From an uncultured Collinsella sp. (lineage in GTDB: Bacteria > Actinomycetota > Coriobacteriia > Coriobacteriales > Coriobacteriaceae), in NCBI GenBank assembly GCA_900548365.1, contig URKM01000043.1:1-16512 (forward strand): a stretch of 16,512 nt of DNA, given 5' to 3'. The notes beneath the pieces are model-generated. The model made no database searches. It was not told the origin of the DNA and saw nothing but the letters and a program-made list of their open reading frames with translations. The first letter of the stretch is position 1. Each line of letters starts with the position of its first letter. This document shows, one piece after another, positions 1-5,674 of this stretch. The translations under genes were made by a program, and so were the position numbers.

Positions 1-121
1 AAACCCGGGCCCGCGAAGTCATGCCTCTTGACAATGGCTTTCTCATATTAAAAAGTAGCTCGAGGTTTGCCCCGGCACGACACCCAGGCTTTCTCAAGCT
101 ACAGCGTCATCTTAGCATATT

Positions 122-205
122 CGGGGCGTGGCGTAAAGGCAGGCGCGCGTGCCTCAGGAGCACGTGGGGAGACCCGTGCGGGTTCGAATCCCGCCGCCCC
201 GACCA
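122..205 (+). tRNA. tRNA-Leu (anticodon CAG), phage-borne
   Basis: The cloverleaf can be folded by eye. The acceptor stem is CGGGGCG (122-128) with CGCCCCG (195-201), followed by discriminator A and an encoded CCA. The D stem is GCG (131-133) with CGC (144-146), and its loop contains GG. The anticodon stem is CGTGC (148-152) with GCACG (160-164). The loop CTCAGGA places anticodon CAG at 155-157. A 13-nt variable arm contains GGG/CCC and marks a class II tRNA. The T arm is GCGGG-TTCGAAT-CCCGC (178-194). Anticodon, long variable arm and discriminator A all agree with leucine (codon CUG). It sits just upstream of phage genes and is distinct from the CAA-type tRNA used as attachment site. Confidence 0.93.
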
Positions 206-230
206 ATTCGATTCAGATAGGAGTTGCACC

Positions 231-470
231 ATGGCGCCGACGACCGTGCGGTCCACCTTCATCAAGAGACTCGAGAGGGTCGGCGGGGCGTACTATCTCC
301 CTGAGGACGACGGCTCGAAGACCGGGCCGGTGTGCCCCCAGTGCTACGGGTCGGACGAGATCGTCTGCATCCTCTACCGCTCGAGGTCGGGTGCCCGGTG
401 CGCGCGGTGCGGCACGCGGTACGCCGGCGTCGAGGCATCCATCGACGGCCCCGGGCGGGGCATCATCTAG
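231..470 (+). CDS. Small zinc-ribbon protein, 79 aa
   Basis: No specific family is recognised. The protein has two Cys pairs, CPQC at residues 35-38 and CARC at 57-60, about 18 residues apart, which is the layout of a treble-clef or zinc-ribbon fold. A further Cys lies at residue 46. The N-terminus is basic. The ATG at 231 is chosen because AGGAG (219-223) lies 7 nt upstream; a longer reading of this frame would run through the tRNA gene. It is followed after 30 bp by a second small Cys-pair protein. Zinc ribbons of this kind in phages often bind nucleic acid or act as small accessory proteins; the role here is unknown. Confidence 0.75.
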   Translation: MAPTTVRSTFIKRLERVGGAYYLPEDDGSKTGPVCPQCYGSDEIVCILYRSRSGARCARCGTRYAGVEASIDGPGRGII

Positions 471-500
471 TTAATCCATCGATCAGATCGGAGTCACATC

Positions 501-746
501 ATGGCGTTGGTGAGGAAGCTCCTGGTCGTCTGCGACAAGTGCGGCTCGCACGTCGAGGCGCCCGAGGTTTCACAGGATCCATTTCATGCCTCAGAGCGCG
601 ATCCCGCCGTCTCAGGATGGCTCGAGATCGACGGCGACCATCATCTCTGCCCCGCGTGCGCCGCGGCGTACGTGAAGCGCAGGAGGGAGATGGTGCGCGA
701 GCTCAATGATCTCGCGGGCATCAGGACCTACGAGGTCAGCATCTAG
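501..746 (+). CDS. Small zinc-ribbon protein, 81 aa
   Basis: No specific family is recognised. Cys pairs CDKC (residues 11-14) and CPAC (50-53) bracket an acidic middle, and a basic helix-prone tail (about residues 57-70) follows. This is consistent with a structural zinc site. GGAG lies about 8 nt upstream of the ATG. It sits immediately before two hairpins (766-784 and 797-822), so it may be the last gene of its transcript segment. It could be an accessory DNA- or RNA-binding protein, but nothing in the sequence fixes a function. Confidence 0.75.
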   Translation: MALVRKLLVVCDKCGSHVEAPEVSQDPFHASERDPAVSGWLEIDGDHHLCPACAAAYVKRRREMVRELNDLAGIRTYEVSI

Positions 747-765
747 ACAACATCTAAAACCATAC

Positions 766-784
766 GGCCCCGAGAGGGGCCTTT
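766..784 (+). terminator. Hairpin with GAGA tetraloop, terminator-like
   Basis: GGCCCC (766-771) pairs with GGGGCC (776-781) around a GAGA loop and is followed by only three T residues. It lies 20 bp after the second zinc-ribbon gene. The T tract is short, so termination may be partial. Confidence 0.5.
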
Positions 785-796
785 CCATTGGGAATC

Positions 797-822
797 AAGC
801 CATCCGCGAGGGTGGCTTCTTT
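797..822 (+). terminator. Second hairpin with GCGA tetraloop, terminator-like
   Basis: A 9-bp stem, AAGCCATCC (797-805) with GGGTGGCTT (810-818) and one T-G wobble, closes on a GCGA GNRA loop and is followed by CTTTC. It comes 12 nt after the previous hairpin. The pair may form a tandem terminator or a partial attenuator ahead of the head genes. The T tract is weak. Confidence 0.5.
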
Positions 823-926
823 CATATACGCCTGCCGCGCGCGGCAAGTCGCGGCGAGGACCCGGCAGCGGGGGAGTGCAGCTGCTCGCCTACGCCCGAG
901 CGGGCGGGAACAGGAAGGACACGACC

Positions 927-1385
927 ATGACCGAAGAGTTCAAGCCCATCTCGACCCAGGAGGAGCTCGACGCGCTCATCCGCGACCGCCTGAAGCGCGA
1001 CCGCGCCAAGACGGCCGAGAAGTACGCCGACTACGAGGACCTCAAGGCGAAGGCCGCCAAGCTCGACGAGCTGGAGGAGGCGCAGAAGGGCGAGCTCGAG
1101 CGCGCGAACGAGAAGATCGCCAAGCTCGAGAAGGACGCCGCCGACCGCGCCGCCGCCGAGAAGGCCCGTGAGCTCAGGGAGCGCGTGGCCAAGGAGACGG
1201 GCGTGCCCGTCGAGCTGGTCCAGGGCGCCGACGAGGAATCCATGCGCGCCTTCGCCGAGTCCGTGGCGGCATACGCCAAGAAGCCGAGCGCCGCGCGAGT
1301 CGACGGCGCGGGCGAGTTCGCCGACACCGGCAAGGCGGCCAAGTCCGACATGGCGGGATTCGTCTCGCAGCTCTTCGGCGAGTAG
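927..1385 (+). CDS. Phage scaffolding protein, 152 aa
   Basis: This protein is expected to guide assembly of the procapsid and leave or be degraded before DNA fills the head. It is highly charged and rich in Glu, Lys, Ala and Arg. A long heptad-like stretch at about residues 38-95 predicts a coiled coil. The C-terminus has Gly/Ala linkers and ends in a short helix (about residues 140-152), which in scaffold families usually contacts the capsid protein. Its position 27 bp upstream of the major capsid gene is typical. The ATG at 927 follows AGGAAGG with good spacing; an in-frame upstream ATG at 876 lies in structured non-coding DNA and lacks such a site. The assignment rests on composition and context. 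Confidence 0.85.
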   Translation: MTEEFKPISTQEELDALIRDRLKRDRAKTAEKYADYEDLKAKAAKLDELEEAQKGELERANEKIAKLEKDAADRAAAEKARELRERVAKETGVPVELVQGADEESMRAFAESVAAYAKKPSAARVDGAGEFADTGKAAKSDMAGFVSQLFGE

Positions 1386-1412
1386 AACCAACGATAAGAG
1401 AAAGGAGCCGCC

Positions 1413-2291
1413 ATGGCTCTCGATACGACCAAGATCAAGCTTCCCCATTCCGTAGTCGTCGACATGAGCGCGAAGGTCAAGGACAAGTCCACCATCGCCG
1501 CCCTCTCCACGCCCATCCCCCAGATCTTCGCCAACACCGACCACATGGTGTTCACCGGCGCCGCCGAGGCCGACGTGGTGGCCGAGGGCGCCAAGAAGAG
1601 CTCCTATGAGCAGGCCCTCGCCTCCGTCGAGGGCAAGCGCGTGAAGCTCGTAACCACCACGCGCGTCACCGACGAGCTCAAGTGGGCCGACGAGGACAAC
1701 CGCCTCGAGATCGTGAACGCCATCATGGCGGACCAGACCGCCGCGCTCGCCCGCGCCATCGACTACGTGGTCTACCACGCCGTCAACCCCAAGACCGGCT
1801 CCGCGCTCGGCGGCTACACCGCGCTCACCACCGGCGCCAACTCCGTCACCTCGGGCTCCGACCTCGTCGCCGACATCGACGCCATGGCCGAGAAGCTCCT
1901 TGAGTACGAGGTGAACGGCTTCGCCATGTCCCGCAAGCTCGCCTTCGACCTGCGCAAGCTCCGCGTGCCTTCCACCGGCATGCGCCTCTACCCCGAGATC
2001 CCCATGTCCCTCGAGCTCGGCAGCTTCGACGGCATCCCGGCGTGCACCTCGGGCACGGTCGACGGCAAGAAGGCGACCGCGCCCACCAAGGTCCTCGGCA
2101 TCATGGGCAACTTCGACATGATCAAGTGGGGCATGGTGCGCGACATCTACTCCGAGATCATCGAGTACGGCGACCCCGACCAGACCGGCGTCGACCTCAA
2201 GGCGAACAACCAGATCGCGTATCGCACGGAGAGCTGCTTCTCCTACGCGGTGCTCGATGCCAAGGCGTTCACCGTCCTCAAGAGCGCTTAA
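1413..2291 (+). CDS. Major capsid protein (HK97 fold), 292 aa
   Basis: This is the shell subunit of the phage head. The overall pattern matches HK97-fold major capsid proteins of Gram-positive siphophages. An N-terminal stretch leads to a conserved region ending in an acidic Gly-rich turn (VVAEGAKKSSYE, about residues 53-64). A KLVTTTRVTDEL strand and a helix with repeated Ala-Asp (about residues 76-120) follow, and the C-terminal half is a beta-rich A-domain including a GIMGNFDMIKWG segment. No separate protease domain or long prohead delta domain is seen, in line with the separate upstream scaffold gene. AAGGAG precedes the ATG by 6 nt. Confidence 0.93.
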   Translation: MALDTTKIKLPHSVVVDMSAKVKDKSTIAALSTPIPQIFANTDHMVFTGAAEADVVAEGAKKSSYEQALASVEGKRVKLVTTTRVTDELKWADEDNRLEIVNAIMADQTAALARAIDYVVYHAVNPKTGSALGGYTALTTGANSVTSGSDLVADIDAMAEKLLEYEVNGFAMSRKLAFDLRKLRVPSTGMRLYPEIPMSLELGSFDGIPACTSGTVDGKKATAPTKVLGIMGNFDMIKWGMVRDIYSEIIEYGDPDQTGVDLKANNQIAYRTESCFSYAVLDAKAFTVLKSA

Positions 2292-2302
2292 GGAGGTACC
2301 GT

Positions 2303-2527
2303 ATGCAGCTGGTGCAGAAGTTCATCGTGGAGGAGGCGGCCAAGGCGTCCCCCATCCTCCCGCAGCGCGTCGCGCTCGTCGGGTCGGACGGCAAGACGCC
2401 CGCCCTGACCGCCGCCACCAAGACGAGCCTGGGCATGGTGCAGCAGGCGGCGAAGGTAGCCGACTCCGCGACCATGGCGGACCTCGTCGCGGCGCTCGTC
2501 GCCGCCGGAATCATGGCGGCGAAATAG
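2303..2527 (+). CDS. Head fiber-like protein, 74 aa
   Basis: The short protein ends in a motif seen in many phage fiber and head-fiber proteins: LGMVQQAAKVADSATMADLV followed by an AGIM-type ending (about residues 43-72). This motif resembles the repeated segment of the phage head fiber family (related to phi29 gp8.5). The N-terminus is a short amphipathic helix. AGGAGG (2291-2296) precedes the ATG by 6 nt. Its place directly after the capsid gene suits a decoration or head-fiber role; that role is inferred from family resemblance and was not tested. Confidence 0.72.
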   Translation: MQLVQKFIVEEAAKASPILPQRVALVGSDGKTPALTAATKTSLGMVQQAAKVADSATMADLVAALVAAGIMAAK

Positions 2528-2529
2528 CC

Positions 2530-2931
2530 GTGGCGAGCGTCCCGTTCGCCACGGTCGAGGACTACGAGGCGAGGTACGGCTCGCCTGCCCCCGAGAACGC
2601 GGCGGCGGTCATCGCCGACGCGAGCGACGCGGTGCTCGGGGCGTACCTGCGGGCCAACGGCAGCTACGAGCAGGGGCGCAACCCCGTCTTCGACCTCAAC
2701 GCCAAGGCGGTGGCGTGCGCCATCGCGCATAGGGCGCTGTCCGCGCCGGCGGGCTACGCCGGCGCGAGCCAGTACTCGCAGACGGCCGGACCGTACTCGG
2801 CGAGCCTCACGTTCGCCAACCCCAACGGCGACGTCTACATCGGCAGGTCCGAGCTCAAGCGCCTGGGCCTGGCGGGTACGCGCATCCACTCCATCGCCCC
2901 GTCGATCGGGGGCGGCGATGGAGCTCATTAG
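2530..2931 (+). CDS. Head-tail connector protein, Gp19/Gp15/Gp42 type, 133 aa
   Basis: The protein is likely a connector ring subunit that docks on the portal. The N-terminus FATVEDYEARYG, a central helix (NAKAVACAIAHRAL) and a C-terminal SQTAGPYSASLTF...YIGRSELKRLGL segment match the pattern of the phage Gp19/Gp15/Gp42 connector family. The GTG at 2530 is chosen: it follows the upstream TAG by 2 nt, which suggests translational coupling, and the family N-terminal motif begins a few residues later. No strong ribosome binding site is visible. The 3' end overlaps the next gene by 14 bp. Confidence 0.82.
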   Translation: MASVPFATVEDYEARYGSPAPENAAAVIADASDAVLGAYLRANGSYEQGRNPVFDLNAKAVACAIAHRALSAPAGYAGASQYSQTAGPYSASLTFANPNGDVYIGRSELKRLGLAGTRIHSIAPSIGGGDGAH

Positions 2932-3256
2932 GACGCGCGCCGTCACGGTCAGGCGGCCCGTAAGCAAGGGGTCGGACCGCTTCGGCAACCCCGTGGTCGA
3001 GTACCGGTCCGAGGAGGTGGCGGGCGCCCTCGTGGCGCCCGGAACGACCTCGGACCTCGACGCGGCGCGCCCGGACGGCGCGCGCGTCGCCGTCACGGTC
3101 CATTTCCCCAAGTCATACGCGAAGACGTTGAAGGGCTGCGAGGTCGTCGCCGGGGCGCGGGCGTACCGCGTCGTCGGCGACCCGCAGCCATATGCGGCCG
3201 AGAACTGCCCCGGGCCGTTCGGGCTCGCGGCGGAATGCGAGGCGGTCGATGGGTAG
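2918..3256 (+). CDS. Probable head closure / head-tail adaptor protein, 112 aa
   Basis: This is a small beta-rich protein with alternating hydrophobic strands (residues 8-15, 32-40 and 56-64) and the ending typical of SPP1 gp16-like head closure proteins, in which a VVGDPQPY turn precedes the C-terminus. It overlaps the connector gene by 14 bp and the next gene by 8 bp, so the neck genes are translationally coupled. The role (closing the head after packaging and joining the tail) is assigned from size, predicted fold and gene order. Sequence motifs alone are weak. Confidence 0.68.
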   Translation: MELIRTRAVTVRRPVSKGSDRFGNPVVEYRSEEVAGALVAPGTTSDLDAARPDGARVAVTVHFPKSYAKTLKGCEVVAGARAYRVVGDPQPYAAENCPGPFGLAAECEAVDG

Positions 3257-3506
3257 CGTGCGCTACAAGCCGAGCGCGGCGGCTAAGAGGAAGATCCTGA
3301 ACAGCGCGGCGTGCGTGGCCATGGTCGACCAGCACACCCAGCGCGTGAAGGCGGCGGCCGACGCCATGGGAGGCGCGACCTACGCCGCAGACACCCGCCC
3401 GGGGCGCGTCCGAGCCCACGGCATCGTGTACACGCCCAGCGAGCACGCCATACGCTCCAACGCGAAGCACAACACGCTGCTCAAGGCGCTGTACGGAGGA
3501 AGGTGA
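3249..3506 (+). CDS. Neck / minor capsid protein, 85 aa
   Basis: The ATG at 3249 overlaps the previous stop. A start 57 bp upstream is less likely because it adds an Arg-rich out-of-frame-like tail. The protein has a helical Lys/Ala-rich N-terminus followed by HTQRVKAAADAM and a C-terminal beta segment ending HNTLLKALYGGR. Position and size fit the HK97 gp10-like or minor-capsid-2 group that lies between head closure and tail terminator genes. The specific family is not certain. Confidence 0.68.
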   Translation: MGSVRYKPSAAAKRKILNSAACVAMVDQHTQRVKAAADAMGGATYAADTRPGRVRAHGIVYTPSEHAIRSNAKHNTLLKALYGGR

Positions 3507-3510
3507 GTCG

Positions 3511-3858
3511 ATGGCGTTCTCCATCATCCAGGCGCTCATAGAGTGGCTGCCCGGCGAGATCGGCGTCCCGGCGCACGACGCGCCGCCCGACCCCAGGCCG
3601 CGCAGGTTCGCGACCGTCGAGCGCGTGGGCGGCGAGAGCGCGGTCGGAATCGACCGCCCCGTCCTCGCCGTCCAGCTCTGGGCGCCCTTCAATGCCGAGG
3701 CGGAGGAGCTCGCCCTGGAATGCCGCGATGCGCTCAACCTGAGGGCGGCGTCCATCCCGTGCGTCCACGGCGTGCACGCGGGGTCGCCCGTCAGCTTCCC
3801 CGACCCAGATTCAAGAAGCGCCCGCTACCAGATCACGGTGCGGGCCACGACGCAGTAA
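3511..3858 (+). CDS. Probable tail terminator protein, 115 aa
   Basis: This protein is expected to cap the tail tube at the head-proximal end. An N-terminal helix (AFSIIQALIEWL) is followed by beta strands and a central amphipathic helix (AEAEELALECRDAL, about residues 62-75), then a final strand RYQITVRATTQ. This alpha/beta layout and the place directly before the tail tube gene fit tail terminator / minor capsid protein 3 families. GGAGG (3496-3500) precedes the ATG by 10 nt. The spacing to the tail tube gene is only 9 bp. Confidence 0.72.
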   Translation: MAFSIIQALIEWLPGEIGVPAHDAPPDPRPRRFATVERVGGESAVGIDRPVLAVQLWAPFNAEAEELALECRDALNLRAASIPCVHGVHAGSPVSFPDPDSRSARYQITVRATTQ

Positions 3859-3867
3859 GGAGAAACA

Positions 3868-4440
3868 ATGGCCCAGACCACGAACGATGCGACGAACGTC
3901 GGCGTCGGCAAGCCGAAGGTAGGCGGCGCCGTGTTCATCGCGCCCGCCGGCACGAAGCTCCCCACGGACGCCTCGTCCCAGCTCGACCCCGCCTTCAAGT
4001 GCATCGGCTACATCAGCGAGGACGGCATCACGTTCACCGAGGAGCGCGACAGCGCCGAGATCGCCGCCTGGGGCGGAGATACCGTGAGCTCCACCCAGAC
4101 CTCTTATAAGGAGAACGTGAGCTTCACCCCCATCGAGACCAACCCCGAAGTCGCCAAGATGGAGTACGGCGACGACAACGTCGAGGTCGAGGCCGGCAAG
4201 ATGCACATCAAGCACACCGCCGCGCCGCTCCCCGAGAAGGCGCTCGTGTGCGAGACCGTCCCCAACGAGAAGGCCGTGACCCGCTACGTCGCGCCGCGTG
4301 CGAAGCTCACCGAGAAGGGCGACCTCGCCCTGAACGACTCCGACCCGCTGGCGCGCGAGTGCACGTTCGCTGCCCTGCCGGGATCGGACGGAGTGACCGT
4401 GCACGAGTACCACGCGATCACCGGGCTCACGGCGGAATAG
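3868..4440 (+). CDS. Major tail (tube) protein, 190 aa
   Basis: This is the structural subunit of the tail tube. The N-terminal region GVGKPKVGGAVFIAPAGT and the following FKCIGYISEDGITFTEERDSAEIAAWGGDTV segment (about residues 47-77) are characteristic of siphophage tail tube proteins, with a surface beta hairpin and a long loop rich in Asp/Glu. It is beta-rich throughout and ends in a strand. AAGGAGA precedes the ATG. The following chaperone pair and tape measure confirm the setting. It has no added Ig-like C-terminal domain, and its length is in the normal range. Confidence 0.87.
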   Translation: MAQTTNDATNVGVGKPKVGGAVFIAPAGTKLPTDASSQLDPAFKCIGYISEDGITFTEERDSAEIAAWGGDTVSSTQTSYKENVSFTPIETNPEVAKMEYGDDNVEVEAGKMHIKHTAAPLPEKALVCETVPNEKAVTRYVAPRAKLTEKGDLALNDSDPLARECTFAALPGSDGVTVHEYHAITGLTAE

Positions 4441-4448
4441 GAGCGGGG

Positions 4449-4802
4449 ATGGCAGACATCATCGATATCTCCGAGCTGTCCGACGAGCAGGTCGCGGAGA
4501 TGAGGCGCCAGCTGGACGAGAAGGAGGGGCGCCGCGCGCATCCGCCCGCGCGCCACGTCGAGGTCGACGGCATCGAGCTCGACGTGGACATGCGCCGCAT
4601 GCGCGACTACCGAACGCTCGCGCTCATCGCCAAGGTCGAGCGAGGGGACGAGTTCGCCGCGGTCGAGCTGTTCCAGTGGATCTTGGGCGGCGACCTCGAC
4701 CGCGTGGTCGAGGAGCTGTCCGACGAGGACGGCTTCTGCGACGCCGAGGCGTTCGCGCGCTTCTCCGCGCGCGTCCTCGAGGAGGTCGGCGCAAAAAACT
4801 GA
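4449..4802 (+). CDS. Tail assembly chaperone, gpG-like, 117 aa
   Basis: The protein begins with an acidic helix (ISELSDEQVAEMRRQLDE) and a short beta/helix core (HVEVDGIELDVDMRRMRDY). Two more helices follow, and it ends AKN-stop. It is the first of the two tail chaperone frames that bind the tape measure during tail assembly. The last codons are GCA AAA AAC TGA, and A AAA AAC (4793-4799) is an exact -1 slippery heptamer in the reading frame. The downstream gene (4802) is in the -1 frame, so a fused product of about 249 aa is expected in addition to this protein. The start ATG at 4449 follows GGAGCGGGG. Confidence 0.85.
   Translation: MADIIDISELSDEQVAEMRRQLDEKEGRRAHPPARHVEVDGIELDVDMRRMRDYRTLALIAKVERGDEFAAVELFQWILGGDLDRVVEELSDEDGFCDAEAFARFSARVLEEVGAKN
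4793..4799 (+). promoter_or_regulatory. Programmed -1 ribosomal frameshift site (A AAA AAC)
   Basis: The heptamer is split as A AAA AAC relative to the gpG frame (gcA AAA AAC TGA), which is the classical X XXY YYZ form. After a -1 slip, reading resumes at CTG (4799) and then ATG (4802), directly in frame with the downstream gene. The gpG stop follows immediately. A GGCGC / GCGCC stem (4804-4808 with 4815-4819) begins 4 nt after the heptamer and could be the stimulatory structure. This layout is that of gpG-gpGT tail chaperones. Confidence 0.85.
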
Positions 4803-5197
4803 TGGCGCTCGCGCGCGCCCTGGTCGAGCATCCGGCCGAGGTGCGGGCGGACTTCCAGGAGCACTACGGGCTGGACATCGACTGCATGGGGGAAGCGTTC
4901 TCGTGCCTCCACGCGGCCGACCTGCTCATGCAGCTGCCCGAGGGCGCGCGCACGCGGATCGCCTACGACCCGCGCGCCGCCTGGACGTCCGACCGCACGC
5001 TCGCGGCCGCGACGGTGAACGCCCTGCACAACCTCGTGTGGATGCAGTCGAAGGACGGGCGCCGCGGGCGCAACCGCCCGAAGCCCATCGGGCCGTTCGA
5101 AGACCGGACGCGCCGCAAGGGCGAGGGCATGGCCATGACGATCGAGGAGCTCGAGGAGCACCTCGCAAGGGTGAGAACGGAGGTGCTTGATGGCTAG
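4802..5197 (+). CDS. Tail assembly chaperone T part, 131 aa (made mainly as -1 frameshift fusion)
   Basis: This frame supplies the C-terminal half of the frameshifted tail chaperone that recruits tape measure to tail tube subunits. It contains a Cys/Ala helix (MGEAFSCLHAADLLMQLPEG), a mid region and a conserved basic C-terminal tail with ...NLVWMQSKDGRRGRNRPKPIGPFEDR, then a helix TIEELEEHLARVR. The Arg/Lys-rich end with aromatic anchor residues is typical of such T domains. Its own ATG overlaps the upstream TGA (TGATG) and has no well-spaced ribosome binding site; GAGGAGG lies about 15 nt away. Synthesis through frameshifting is therefore favoured. It overlaps the tape measure start by 8 bp. 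Confidence 0.82.
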   Translation: MALARALVEHPAEVRADFQEHYGLDIDCMGEAFSCLHAADLLMQLPEGARTRIAYDPRAAWTSDRTLAAATVNALHNLVWMQSKDGRRGRNRPKPIGPFEDRTRRKGEGMAMTIEELEEHLARVRTEVLDG

Positions 5198-5674
5198 CAC
5201 GGAGCTCGGCGCGGCCTACGTGACCGTGATGCCGAGCATGAAGGACTTCCAGTCGCAGGTCGACTCGGGGGTCAAGAGCGCGTTCGGCGGCGTCAAGGGC
5301 ATCCTGTCCGGCGCGCTCGCCGCCGGCGCCGCGGCGGCGGGCGCGAAGTTCAGTTCCGCCGCCATGCAGGCCTACGCGGACTTCGAGCAGCTGCAGGGCG
5401 GCATCGAGACCATGTTCAAGGGCTCGGCGTCGACCGTGGCGGCATACGCCGCCGGCGCATACAAGACCGCCGGCCTGTCCGCGAACAGCTACATGGAGCA
5501 GGTGACGAGCTTCTCGGCGAGCCTGCTGCAGGGGCTGGGCGGCGACACCGCCAAGGCGGCGGACTACGCCGACCAGGCGGTCAAGGACATGGCGGACAAC
5601 GTCAACAAGTTCGGCTCGAACATCCAAAGTGTCCAGGACGCCTACCAGGGTTTCTCGAAGCAGAACTTCACGAT
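5190..5674 (+). CDS. Tape measure protein, exon 1
   Basis: The ATG at 5190 is preceded by GGAGG (5179-5183) and overlaps the chaperone gene by 8 bp. The encoded 161 residues are typical of the tape measure N-terminus: ...GAAYVTVMPSMKDF, an Ala-rich helix, then the motif FEQLQGGIETMFKGSASTV and MADNVNKFGSNIQSVQDAYQGFSKQNFT. The text breaks off after FT, and unspliced reading reaches a stop at 5694-5696. Joining base 5674 to 6494 restores the expected ...NFT-MLDNLKLGYGGTKAEMERL continuation. The spliced protein is 831 residues. In mature form it sets tail length and is ejected during infection. Confidence 0.9.

Noticed and set aside
28..51. TTGACA (28-33) as a promoter -35 ahead of the tRNA
   Set aside because: No acceptable -10 is found at 16-18 bp spacing; TATTAA at 46-51 is too close.
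822..1778. Long minus-strand frame of 318 codons opposite scaffold and capsid genes
   Set aside because: Its residues (Gly, Leu, Val, Arg, Asp and His runs) are those of an antisense shadow of high-GC coding DNA. It has no recognisable domain and conflicts with two well-supported genes.
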